Positions 14,959-22,793 of a DNA stretch of 64,000 nucleotides are shown here, piece after piece. The first letter of the stretch is position 1; each line of letters starts with the position of its first letter. The stretch comes from a virus. Where the stretch lies: positions 28,967-92,966 of the IMG/VR virus record IMGVR_UViG_3300017971_007886; one strand, 5' to 3'. The notes under the pieces were generated by a model, which did no database searches, had not been told where the DNA came from, and saw only the letters and a program-made list of their open reading frames with translations. The translations under genes and the position numbers were made by a program.

Positions 14959-15072
14959 ATGGCACGAGGAAAGAAGAGAGCCTACAAAATGACCACCAAG
15001 GGCAAGCGAACCAAGGCGTTCAAGCCCCTCTTCGGAAAGAAGAAGGTCAAGGGCGGCAAGGGCGGCAAGTAG
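14959..15072 (+). CDS. basic microprotein 1, ends GGKGGK
   Basis: 37 residues from ATG 14959, seven bases after AGAAGGAG. The sequence is Lys/Arg-rich with one aromatic cluster (KPLFGKKK) and the tail GGKGGK. The next gene encodes a 36-residue relative that shares MARGKK at the start and LFGKKKV-GGKGGK at the end, so this is a tandem duplication. Such peptides could bind DNA or be modification or processing substrates. No homologue can be named. Confidence 0.75.
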   Translation: MARGKKRAYKMTTKGKRTKAFKPLFGKKKVKGGKGGK

Positions 15073-15075
15073 GTC

Positions 15076-15186
15076 ATGGCCCGTGGGAAGAAGACGCTGG
15101 TGAAGCGTCTCAAGACCAAGGCCGGGGCCGTACTGCGCCGACTCTTCGGCAAGAAGAAGGTCACGGGAGGTAAAGGCGGCAAGTAG
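15076..15186 (+). CDS. basic microprotein 2, ends GGKGGK
   Basis: 36 residues from ATG 15076, three bases after the stop of its paralogue, with GGCGGCAAG of that gene as weak SD. It starts MARGKK, has a helical KRLKTKAGAVLRRLFGKKK core and ends GGKGGK. The conserved ends and diverged middle argue for selection on both termini. The 82 bases after it, up to the terminase gene, contain only a weak AAGAAG SD. Confidence 0.75.
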   Translation: MARGKKTLVKRLKTKAGAVLRRLFGKKKVTGGKGGK

Positions 15187-15268
15187 CGCCTGAACCAAAC
15201 GTGGGCTGCTCTTGGTAGTTCTGACGCCGAGACTTGAGAACTGCCGCTTTCCCGATTAAGAAGATGCC

Positions 15269-17005
15269 ATGTTCAATGACCAAGTTGCTGCCCAAGATAC
15301 CCAACCCGAGTTACTGAGAACCTGCCCCCTCACAGACAAAGAGCTGATCGACAAGGTTCTGATCTTCGTCGAGGAGTTCACGCGACCAAAGCGCGTCGGT
15401 AAGGCAGACCTCTACACCTACCAGAAGGTGTTCGCCCGCCGCATCATCGAATCGGTGGTACTGGCCGAAGGCGACACCATCACTGCTCTCTTCTCTCGAC
15501 AGGCCGGAAAGACTCAGACCGTTGCCGACGTTGCGGTCTCGCTTTGCGTCATCCTCCCTGTCTTGGCCCGAGAGTTCCCCGACGACACCCGGCTCAAGTC
15601 GTTCTCTGCCGGGTTCTGGGTCGGTATCTTCGCACCAGTCATGGACCAGGCAGGTATCTCGTTCAGTCGCATGAGAGCCCTGGCCTCCTCACCAGAGGGT
15701 GAGGCTGTGTTCCGTGACCCAGAGATCAACATCGAGTTGACCACTGACCGTGGCGATGAGCTTGGGTGGAGTACCGGTAGCGTGGTGCGATCCAAGTCTG
15801 CGAGCCCTGACACACAGATCGAGGGCAAGACCTACCACCTCATCCTCTGCGACGAGGCCCAGAAGCTCCTTCGGTCCAAGGTCGAAAAAGAGATCATGCC
15901 GATGTTGGCCGCGACCGCAGGTACGATGGTCAAGATCGGTACTGCCTGGGAGAGTCGCGGCGGCTTCCATACAGACATCCAGTACAACGTTCAAGCGTAC
16001 AGCGACGGTGGCAGACGGAACCATTTCGAGTTCGACTACAAGATGGTGCTCGCGGAGAAGCGGGCGGCCTACGACCGGGATGGTAACCCGTTCCACCTGA
16101 ACTACGAGAAGTACATCGAGAAGCAGATCAAGCGACTCGGCGGCACTGAGAATGAAGAGTTCAAGATGAACTTCATGCTCAAGTGGTTGGAGAGTCGTAT
16201 CATCGCCATCAAGGCATCGACCCTCATGGCCGGTCGAGAGAAGCGCCACATTGGCGAGCTGCCCATGCCGAGGAATGGTCATGTCCTGGTTGCGGGGCTC
16301 GACGTTGCGAAGTCGAACGACAGTACCGTCCTTACGCTCACCGACATAGACTTGGACAATCCCATCGTGGACATCTCCAAATACGGCACACCTCACGACA
16401 AGATCGGTACCATCCAGGGAGAGAGCGAGCAGAACTACTTCTACATGAAGCGAGTGGTCGCGTGGTTGGAGTTGCAAGGGACGTTCGAGGGTGACACTGG
16501 CCAGTACCAACGTGTGCTCGACTTCCTGATGAGGTTCCCTCCTTTGTCCATGTTCCTTTGCGACGCGACTGGCATGGGCGATCCCGTGTACGAGCGGTTC
16601 ACGGTGTTGCTACCTGACATCGACGTTCAGCCGTTCAAGTACAGCGCCCCCTCGAAGTCCGACCTCTACAAATACTACCTGCAAGAGTGGTCCTCTCGTC
16701 GGTTCAAGTATCCTGCCGATGCCGCTGCTCAAGAAACGCCTGAGTTCCAGAAGTTCGAGACACAGCATTTGGACCTAGACAAAATCTCCTCTGGCAACTA
16801 CATCTCGTGCGTAGCCCCCGAAGATGAGCATGACGACTACCCGGACTCGGCGGCCCTGGCGTGTTGGGCCGAGAAGATTCTCAAGAAAGACGCTATGCCA
16901 TTTATCGAAGTGAGTGGTGTACCTGATGGTGGAGCGCGTGATAGGAGTCAGCAATCCTCCGGTTATAGTAACCGGCAGATGCGGTACATGAGAGGACGAA
17001 GATGA
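15269..17005 (+). CDS. terL: terminase large subunit
   Basis: 578 residues. ATPase: SRQAGKT (Walker A, 76-82) and LILCDEAQ (Walker B plus catalytic Glu, 191-198). RNase H-like nuclease: Asp345 in GLDVAKSND, Asp432 in CDATGMGD and the DDYPDS motif around 522-527. It cuts and pumps DNA into the prohead, working with the portal at 20682. No small terminase is recognised; the C-terminal domain of the DpdA-like protein and the small genes upstream are candidates. Start ATG 15269 has only a weak SD. The end overlaps the next ATG. Confidence 0.95.
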   Translation: MFNDQVAAQDTQPELLRTCPLTDKELIDKVLIFVEEFTRPKRVGKADLYTYQKVFARRIIESVVLAEGDTITALFSRQAGKTQTVADVAVSLCVILPVLAREFPDDTRLKSFSAGFWVGIFAPVMDQAGISFSRMRALASSPEGEAVFRDPEINIELTTDRGDELGWSTGSVVRSKSASPDTQIEGKTYHLILCDEAQKLLRSKVEKEIMPMLAATAGTMVKIGTAWESRGGFHTDIQYNVQAYSDGGRRNHFEFDYKMVLAEKRAAYDRDGNPFHLNYEKYIEKQIKRLGGTENEEFKMNFMLKWLESRIIAIKASTLMAGREKRHIGELPMPRNGHVLVAGLDVAKSNDSTVLTLTDIDLDNPIVDISKYGTPHDKIGTIQGESEQNYFYMKRVVAWLELQGTFEGDTGQYQRVLDFLMRFPPLSMFLCDATGMGDPVYERFTVLLPDIDVQPFKYSAPSKSDLYKYYLQEWSSRRFKYPADAAAQETPEFQKFETQHLDLDKISSGNYISCVAPEDEHDDYPDSAALACWAEKILKKDAMPFIEVSGVPDGGARDRSQQSSGYSNRQMRYMRGRR

Positions 17006-17430
17006 AGCCAGCAGACGTATTGAACCTACTCCCCAGGTACCTGGTTCGAGCGGCCCGCATCAACAACATCATCCCGTCTGATCGCCCCAAGCAGTACAAC
17101 GAGACAGCCCAATACGAGCACATCACTCGGAACATTTACGTTGTACCCAACCTTCCGGCAGAGGTCATGCGCCGGTCGATGATTCACGAGATCGCCCACG
17201 CCCTTGACGACAACTTCGGTGTCGGGCACTACTTTGGAGAATCACCAGCCTGGGCAGAGTTGTCGAGGCGAATGTATGGCGACGTGTCTGTGGTCGAAAC
17301 CTTCGCTGAGAACATGGCGACCCACTTGTTGGACCCCACGTTCTCTCGCATGGTGAATCCATCCGTTGCCAAGTTCATGGATGAAGCGTTGACCTATTTG
17401 CAGATCATGTTCAAAGGAAAGACCCAATGA
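17002..17430 (+). CDS. HExxH zinc-metallopeptidase-like protein
   Basis: 142 residues. SMIHEIAHALDD (59-70) is a classic HExxH zinc site with a downstream D, and VVETFAENMATHLLD (97-111) supplies a plausible third ligand, as in ATLF-like or gluzincin folds. It has no signal peptide, so it acts in the cytoplasm or virion. It is coupled to terminase (4-base overlap) and to queC. A role in prohead maturation is possible because no other head protease is visible in the window. Defence antagonism is another option. Confidence 0.75.
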   Translation: MKPADVLNLLPRYLVRAARINNIIPSDRPKQYNETAQYEHITRNIYVVPNLPAEVMRRSMIHEIAHALDDNFGVGHYFGESPAWAELSRRMYGDVSVVETFAENMATHLLDPTFSRMVNPSVAKFMDEALTYLQIMFKGKTQ

Positions 17431-18095
17431 CCAAAGAAGAGAGCAAGTTGGTATTCTGTTCGTGTAGTGGTGGCCTCGATTCGAGCGTGATGGTCCAAAA
17501 GCTCGAAAATGAAGGGTACTACCCGATCCCCATCTTCATCGACTACGGCCAGAAGACGGCAATCGTCGAGTTCGACCGCCTTCGCCAGGTGTGGCCGAAG
17601 TGCAAACTCATTCGATTCGACCTCATGGGTGGCATCCGGTGTTGGGCCACCAATCCGGGGGACCAGTTCATCCCCACCCCGAAGCGTGAACGCGATTTGA
17701 TGTTCATCCCTGGCAGGAACATCTTCTTCCTGACGAGGCTGGCCGTCGAGGCGTACTACTTCCACGCCCATTACCTCGCACTCGGGAACAACACCGATGA
17801 CCTCACATGCGGAGACTGCAAGCCTCCGTTCTTGGAGTCGATGGCCAAGTCCCTCACTCTCGGCATGTCCACCCGTGATGCGGGCGAGTACGAGTACGAG
17901 ATCCTTCAACCCTTTGGTGACATGAGCAAAGCCGACATCGTTCGGTACGGCCATGACCACGGGGTAGCCATCGAGAAAACATGGAGTTGTTACGATTTCC
18001 AAGAGAAGCATTGTGGGGTATGCTGGAACTGTGTGGAAAGGAAGCACGCCTTTGAGAAGGCGGGCGTTGAAGACAAGACAGGCTACATAGAGTAG
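17427..18095 (+). CDS. queC: 7-cyano-7-deazaguanine (preQ0) synthase QueC
   Basis: 222 residues, coupled by ATGA. SGGLDSS (14-20, PP-loop), DYGQ (39-42), IPGRN (94-98) and the zinc site C188...C196-x2-C199-x2-C202, followed by R-x3-AF-x2-AG, are the full QueC set. QueC converts 7-carboxy-7-deazaguanine to preQ0 using ATP and ammonia. In phages this feeds DpdA-type DNA modification. FolE, QueD and QueE are absent here and must be encoded elsewhere or supplied by the host. Confidence 0.92.
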   Translation: MTKEESKLVFCSCSGGLDSSVMVQKLENEGYYPIPIFIDYGQKTAIVEFDRLRQVWPKCKLIRFDLMGGIRCWATNPGDQFIPTPKRERDLMFIPGRNIFFLTRLAVEAYYFHAHYLALGNNTDDLTCGDCKPPFLESMAKSLTLGMSTRDAGEYEYEILQPFGDMSKADIVRYGHDHGVAIEKTWSCYDFQEKHCGVCWNCVERKHAFEKAGVEDKTGYIE

Positions 18096-18117
18096 CCGAC
18101 CAAAAGGAGATGAAGCG

Positions 18118-18384
18118 ATGGCGAATCTACTGGATGATCCTCGCGGCTTTCACCGTCCGATGTCGAGAGCTGTCATCGACAAGTTGGTCTCAGCCCTAAC
18201 GGGCTCGACTCCTACTGTTGTGGCAAAGGACTTTCGGTTCCCGTTGAATCGGGAGTCAGCGGACAAGATTGCCGCAGCAATCAACAGCGTGGACACCTCG
18301 GGTGAACCCGCGATCACTCGGAAGCAGCTCCATGACCCGTGGTCACGGAAGAACATCGAGCGGCTGAAGAAGGTAGTCATCTAA
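18118..18384 (+). CDS. hypothetical protein, 88 aa
   Basis: ATG 18118 lies behind AAAGGAG. A small helical protein with VIDKLVSALTGS, SADKIAAAINSV and ITRKQLHDPWSRKNIERLKKVV. The final helix is basic. Placed at the start of the head cluster. No family recognised. The stop is followed by AAGGAGGTG, the SD of the next gene. Confidence 0.65.
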   Translation: MANLLDDPRGFHRPMSRAVIDKLVSALTGSTPTVVAKDFRFPLNRESADKIAAAINSVDTSGEPAITRKQLHDPWSRKNIERLKKVVI

Positions 18385-18395
18385 GGAGGTGCCCG

Positions 18396-19064
18396 ATGAA
18401 CCAAACACCCAAGGGCTTGACCCATCTTGGAATCAAGCGTGACTCGTTGGGCGGTATCACTCGGGACACCTCTGCTCAAGTTCTGAGCCCACTGAAGCCC
18501 CTCGGAACTCCAGCTCGTGTTCGGGACAGTGACCCCACCCCGCCGCCGCCAGCGGTCTTGGCTACGATTGCCGAGGCCACTCGCACTGGGGGTGGAGAGG
18601 TGCCGACACCAAAGCCCGACACGTCCAAACTCACCAAGGCAGACCTGGCCGTCAAACCCATCGCCTCTCACAAAGACACGAAGGCTCCGGTCTCGGCCAA
18701 GGAGATGCCAAAGGTGGAGGGCAAGAAGGTTTGGCGGAACCAGTACGGTGTTGGGTACTCCGACACCAACTCTTCGCACGGTAGACGTGCGGAGGGATGT
18801 GTTCCAGGTGGTCGTCACGATGGCAAAGGACCAGAGCGTGGTGGCGAGGGAATGGGCGGCCCGTCTCACGGGCGTACACCGGGAATCCGGCGAGCGTTGA
18901 AGGCCCTGGCCAAGAAGAAGCGTGCGAACAAGAAGCGCATCGCCAAAGGTCAGAAGCCGATAATCGCCGGTAAGAAGGTGACGGCCAAACAGTTCGCAGC
19001 CAAGACGAGTACCACTGTCGCGGCTGTGAAGAAGACCATCAAACGTCAACGAAAGAAGAGGTAG
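18396..19064 (+). CDS. Pro-rich, very basic head-cluster protein
   Basis: 222 residues from ATG 18396 (AAGGAGGTG). The first 100 residues are Pro/Thr-rich and likely disordered. A Gly/Arg/His-rich stretch follows, and the last 60 residues are highly basic (ALAKKKRANKKRIAKGQKP, AAVKKTIKRQRKKR). It could be a packaged DNA-binding or internal head protein. It is one of several Lys-rich small proteins in this cluster. No homologue recognised. Confidence 0.65.
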   Translation: MNQTPKGLTHLGIKRDSLGGITRDTSAQVLSPLKPLGTPARVRDSDPTPPPPAVLATIAEATRTGGGEVPTPKPDTSKLTKADLAVKPIASHKDTKAPVSAKEMPKVEGKKVWRNQYGVGYSDTNSSHGRRAEGCVPGGRHDGKGPERGGEGMGGPSHGRTPGIRRALKALAKKKRANKKRIAKGQKPIIAGKKVTAKQFAAKTSTTVAAVKKTIKRQRKKR

Positions 19065-19067
19065 AAC

Positions 19068-19367
19068 ATGGCATGGGCACCAGGCGGTTCCATCCCCTCG
19101 GGAGCGCGGGGCGGATTCAGAACCACAGTCAAGACGATCAGCACCATGATCGACAGAGGCCGGAAGCGGATCTCTGCGAGCATGGAAGCCCTCAACATGG
19201 GGAAGGCGTCGGCGTGTACCACTCGGATCACGCCTGCCGAGAAGGATGCACCACCCGCGTTGCCGGGTAGTGGCGAGTACCAACCTCAACAGATGCAGAC
19301 CCTACCGGGTACTGACATCAGGAACTTCGACCGCAGTTCTCGTGCGAAGACTGGAAAGGTGGGATGA
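19068..19367 (+). CDS. hypothetical protein, 99 aa
   Basis: ATG 19068 with AAGAAGAGG as SD. Gly/Ser/Pro-rich ends frame a central helical part (KTISTMIDRGRKRISASMEALNMG). Probably a minor structural or assembly protein by position. No family recognised. It ends one base before the start of the Acb2-like gene. Confidence 0.6.
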   Translation: MAWAPGGSIPSGARGGFRTTVKTISTMIDRGRKRISASMEALNMGKASACTTRITPAEKDAPPALPGSGEYQPQQMQTLPGTDIRNFDRSSRAKTGKVG

Positions 19368-19368
19368 T

Positions 19369-19587
19369 ATGGCCATCTCAAATGACCAGCTCGACAACTG
19401 GTTCACGTACCACAAGCCAGGCCCAGGCGACGAAGCGAAGTACGAAACGATGCGGGCAGCGGGACGTGCCCTCGCCCAGGCCATCGTGGACAACACGCCT
19501 GAGTCAGCCGATCAAACCGCAGCCGTCCGAAAAGTGAGGGAAGCGGTGATGACCGCGAACTCAGCTCTGGCGTGTAGCGGGAGGTAG
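19369..19587 (+). CDS. acb2: Acb2-type anti-CBASS cyclic-nucleotide sponge
   Basis: 72 residues from ATG 19369. The sequence FTYHKPGPGDEAKYETMR (12-29), ALAQAIVDNTPES (34-46) and VREAVMTANSALA (56-68) fits the Acb2 (T4 Vs.4-like) family: an F-x-YHxP start, an R-x2-A helix, a CPES-like turn and the A-V-M-x-AN-x-xIA end. Acb2 hexamers bind cyclic di- and trinucleotides and so block CBASS (and some Thoeris) signalling. It is embedded among head genes, so it may be expressed late or also be virion-linked. Family assignment is from memory of the motif. Confidence 0.8.
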   Translation: MAISNDQLDNWFTYHKPGPGDEAKYETMRAAGRALAQAIVDNTPESADQTAAVRKVREAVMTANSALACSGR

Positions 19588-19589
19588 CC

Positions 19590-19892
19590 ATGTCGATCCA
19601 ATCGGAGGTGGCAGACTTCGCCACTGGAAAGACGGACTCTTACCACTTCAATGCAGTGGCGGATTACGTTCGTCTCACGATCCCAGACGCGGAGGACAAG
19701 GACATCCGAAGTGCGTGCATCGTGGAACTCAGACCTCTGGGGAATGATTGGTTCTGTACCGGCAAGCAGTTGCCGTCACCGACCCTTTACCAGATGAAGT
19801 CGGCAATGGGAGACTTCATCGACGACCCCAGCGAGGCAAACGAGGCGGCCCTTGTTGCCTTGATTGCCCAATACCAAACGGAGAACCCGTAG
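19590..19892 (+). CDS. hypothetical protein, 100 aa
   Basis: ATG 19590 behind GCGGGAGG. The protein starts with a helix (IQSEVADFATGKTDS) and has a central strand-helix segment and a C-terminal helix (NEAALVALIAQYQTE). No known family. Its TAG overlaps the GTG start of the next gene. Confidence 0.65.
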   Translation: MSIQSEVADFATGKTDSYHFNAVADYVRLTIPDAEDKDIRSACIVELRPLGNDWFCTGKQLPSPTLYQMKSAMGDFIDDPSEANEAALVALIAQYQTENP

Positions 19893-20377
19893 TGCATCGA
19901 GTACGATACTACAACCAACTGATCGAGCCCTCGTACTTCCGGGGGCTTCGTGGTTTTTGGATTCGTGTACTCAACCGAATACGAATGATGATCGAGTTTC
20001 GCGTTGCGAAGCATGTTCTAAAGTACCTCGCGAAGGAGGACGGTCACAGTCGGCCAAGACTCAACACGCTTCTGAAAGAGTTCAGACAAGACGTGAAAGA
20101 AGAGAAGGAGTTGTTGAGGCAAGAGCCCTCTGCGACAGTCTCCTCCTTCGACGGGGAACAACCCGCATCATCAGCCGCCGAGAAGATCGGTTCTCGTCGC
20201 GGTACGGAAGCAGCCTTGGCTCGTCTCATGGCGGGTCCACGGTCAAAGCGGTACACGAAGCAACGTGACCGCCATACCTTTTTGGACCTTGAAGGTGACT
20301 TCGAGGCTGTGGATGATGTAGAAGTCCCAACTATGGAGGTGAGCTATGCCCGAGACGAATCCCCAAGACAACATTGA
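19892..20377 (+). CDS. hypothetical protein with GTG start, 161 aa
   Basis: The GTG at 19892 overlaps the previous TAG (TAGTG), with CGGAG upstream, and is the first start that leaves the conserved-looking N-terminus intact (HRVRYYNQLIEPSYFRG). The amphipathic first 60 residues (RGFWIRVLNRIRMMIEFRVAK) could contact membrane or nucleic acid. A coiled-coil stretch, a disordered stretch and an acidic end follow. The last 32 bases overlap the next gene. Probably a head or assembly protein by position. Confidence 0.6.
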   Translation: MHRVRYYNQLIEPSYFRGLRGFWIRVLNRIRMMIEFRVAKHVLKYLAKEDGHSRPRLNTLLKEFRQDVKEEKELLRQEPSATVSSFDGEQPASSAAEKIGSRRGTEAALARLMAGPRSKRYTKQRDRHTFLDLEGDFEAVDDVEVPTMEVSYARDESPRQH

Positions 20378-20675
20378 TCTGGAAATCCCAAACGACGAGC
20401 AGGCGGTAGAAGAGGCCCCTGCCCAAGAAGAGCCCGTGGAGGCCCCCGCAGAGGAGGCCCCTGCCGAAGACGCGCCCCCGCCCGAGCAAGCGCCTGAAGA
20501 GGCCCCACCGGAGCCCCAGGACGCCTTGCCAGAGCCCCCGCCAGGACTGCCGAGGCCGATGTCTGGTCATGCCCAGCCCGCAGCAGGCAACGCGGGGTTC
20601 GTTGGCGGTACAATGGGCGTCATGTCCGTACCGGCAGACGCGATGATGAACCAAAACCCACGGTTCAAAAGGTAG
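20346..20675 (+). CDS. Pro/Glu/Ala-rich acidic protein, 109 aa
   Basis: ATG 20346 behind GGAGGTGAG. Residues 15-75 are almost only Pro, Glu, Ala, Asp and Gln, a disordered acidic tract. The last 40 residues have GGTMGVMSVPADAMMNQNP. Lies immediately upstream of the portal gene. It may act as an assembly or scaffold helper; function unknown. Confidence 0.65.
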   Translation: MPETNPQDNIDLEIPNDEQAVEEAPAQEEPVEAPAEEAPAEDAPPPEQAPEEAPPEPQDALPEPPPGLPRPMSGHAQPAAGNAGFVGGTMGVMSVPADAMMNQNPRFKR

Positions 20676-20681
20676 TCGATC

Positions 20682-22784
20682 ATGGCAATGACGTTCTTCG
20701 CGGACTCCTCCGGTGCGACAGGAGGAGCAGTACCCTTTCAGAGGGTGATCGACCCCTCGAAGTTGGGGATGTACCTCAACCTTGAGCAGGCCGAACTCCT
20801 TCGACTCCAGAGATACCGTCAACACTGGCGGTTCTACTACAACAAGCACTGGGACTTCGCCCGCGAGGACGGTGACCCGCTCGTCACGTTCAACTACTTC
20901 AAGAAGATCATCGACAAAGGTGCTGCTTTCCTCATCTCGCGAGGGTTCAACATCAAGGTACCGGAGCCCTTAGCCGGGTACACGGCACCTTTCCTTCGCG
21001 AGGTGTGGAAGAAGAACAACGGTGGCAGGTTCATTTGGGACATGGCCCTCATGGGCGGTGTCACAGGTGATTGCTTCATCTTGGTCACGTACCAACAGCC
21101 CACACCGTTGGAGAAGCGCATCTTCCCGTTCGCCCAAGGTAGGATCGTTCTGAACCTACTCGGTAGCGAACAGGTCTTCCCCGACTTCAACCCGCTCAAC
21201 AAAGAAGAGATGCGGTCGGTGCGGATTGAGACTCTGTACTATGACGCACGAGCGGTGTCCGAGGTCGGGAAAGAGGACCGCAGTTCCGAAGGCCGCCAGT
21301 TGAACATTCGGCGGTACACCCAGATCATCACACCGACCACCATCACCGAGCACCTTCAAGGTGAGGAGCCTCGGATTCGTGAGAACGTGCTGGGTGAGAT
21401 TCCTCTCGTCCACATCAAGAACCTTCCGGCACCCAACGAGCCCTACGGTCTCCCCGATTGTCTCGAAGTGATTGACGTACAGCGAGAGCTGAACGAGAAG
21501 GCGACCGACGTGTCCGACGTTGTGAACTACAACGCGGCTCCCATCACCGTCATCACAGGTGCCAAGGCCAAACAGCTCGAACGTGGTCCTCGACAGATTT
21601 GGTCGGGCCTTCCCGAGCGTGCGAGCGTGTTCAACCTCAAGCTGGAGGGAGACCTCGGAGCGGCCAAAGAGTACATCGACATGGTGAAGGAAGTGATGCT
21701 GGAGTTGTCGGACACTCCCGAGGGTTCGCTTGGGAAGATGATGCCGATCTCCAACACAGCCGGTGTAGCCCTTCACATGCAGTTCGGTCCTCTCATGGAG
21801 AAGACCATCAAGAAGCGGGCACAGTACCAGCCCGGTCTTGAGAGGGTGAACTACTTCATCCTTCGCATCGGCCACGTACTCGGTATGATCGATCTCCCGT
21901 TCGACATCGACAAGCTGACAGGCGGGAAGATCGCCTTGGTGAAGACCAAGGATGGGGAAGCGTCATTGCCTCGTGCATACCAGATGAACCCAGCCAACTT
22001 CGACTTCCTGGCCCCGATGGACATGCGGCTCAAGTTCCTTCGCGAGTACAGCTTCGGGAAGGAGATTCGAGAGGAGCCGTATTGGAAGATCGTGGCCGAG
22101 CATCGCGGCGTGTCCAGGTCGTTCTGGGATGTCGAGCCCGAGTCCACGATTGAGAAGAAGGCAGAGAAGAAGCGGTCGGAAGAGAACGCCCAGGCAGCCG
22201 AGAACAACAAGGCCGTCGCCCCATCCAAGGAGGGGGTCAAGCCCGGAGTCGCCAAGCAGCTCCCCAAAGAGGTGGAGCCTGGAAAGATTCCGACCTCTCA
22301 GATCGACATTCCGCCCGAGCCAGAACGTGCTACCATTGTAGTGCGGAAGTACGATTCCAAGACAGGGCACCTTGTTGACGAGGAGGAAGTGACGAGAGAC
22401 CTGGTTCCATGCAGTACGTCACTCGAACGAGTGGAGTACCTGAATCCATACGACAGCGAGATCGCCTTCAATGATCCGCTGCCGAAGGATGTCCACCTCC
22501 AAGCCCAACTCTACAAGCAGTACAAAGAGATGGGGATCGTATCGAAGCAGTGGATTCAAGAACACATCCCAGAGATTGCCCCCTACATTGCCGAGATCGA
22601 GAAGCAACTCGAACGGGAAGCCTCGATCAGTCCTGCCCCAGACATCGCCAGCCCTGCGGAGACCGAGTTGCAGGGTGACGAGGACGCCCGTGGTGCGAAG
22701 GCAGCAAGCCACCCGCCCTCTGGGAAAGAGACCCAAGGGGACATGGGCATGAAAGAGCGCGGGTTGAACACCGGGCGTTCATAG
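20682..22784 (+). CDS. portal protein
   Basis: 700 residues. The N-terminal half matches SPP1/phage-type portals: LNLEQAELLRLQRYRQHWRFYYNKHWDF, then NYFKKIIDKGAAFLISRGF, a WDMALMGGVTGDCFILV strand pair and YGLPDCLEVIDVQRELNEKATDVSD in the stem region. The last 200 residues are charged and disordered. The portal forms the dodecameric vertex through which terminase packages DNA. Its position between terminase and capsid supports the call. Start ATG 20682 is close behind the previous gene. Confidence 0.9.
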   Translation: MAMTFFADSSGATGGAVPFQRVIDPSKLGMYLNLEQAELLRLQRYRQHWRFYYNKHWDFAREDGDPLVTFNYFKKIIDKGAAFLISRGFNIKVPEPLAGYTAPFLREVWKKNNGGRFIWDMALMGGVTGDCFILVTYQQPTPLEKRIFPFAQGRIVLNLLGSEQVFPDFNPLNKEEMRSVRIETLYYDARAVSEVGKEDRSSEGRQLNIRRYTQIITPTTITEHLQGEEPRIRENVLGEIPLVHIKNLPAPNEPYGLPDCLEVIDVQRELNEKATDVSDVVNYNAAPITVITGAKAKQLERGPRQIWSGLPERASVFNLKLEGDLGAAKEYIDMVKEVMLELSDTPEGSLGKMMPISNTAGVALHMQFGPLMEKTIKKRAQYQPGLERVNYFILRIGHVLGMIDLPFDIDKLTGGKIALVKTKDGEASLPRAYQMNPANFDFLAPMDMRLKFLREYSFGKEIREEPYWKIVAEHRGVSRSFWDVEPESTIEKKAEKKRSEENAQAAENNKAVAPSKEGVKPGVAKQLPKEVEPGKIPTSQIDIPPEPERATIVVRKYDSKTGHLVDEEEVTRDLVPCSTSLERVEYLNPYDSEIAFNDPLPKDVHLQAQLYKQYKEMGIVSKQWIQEHIPEIAPYIAEIEKQLEREASISPAPDIASPAETELQGDEDARGAKAASHPPSGKETQGDMGMKERGLNTGRS

Positions 22785-22793
22785 GAGTAGGCA

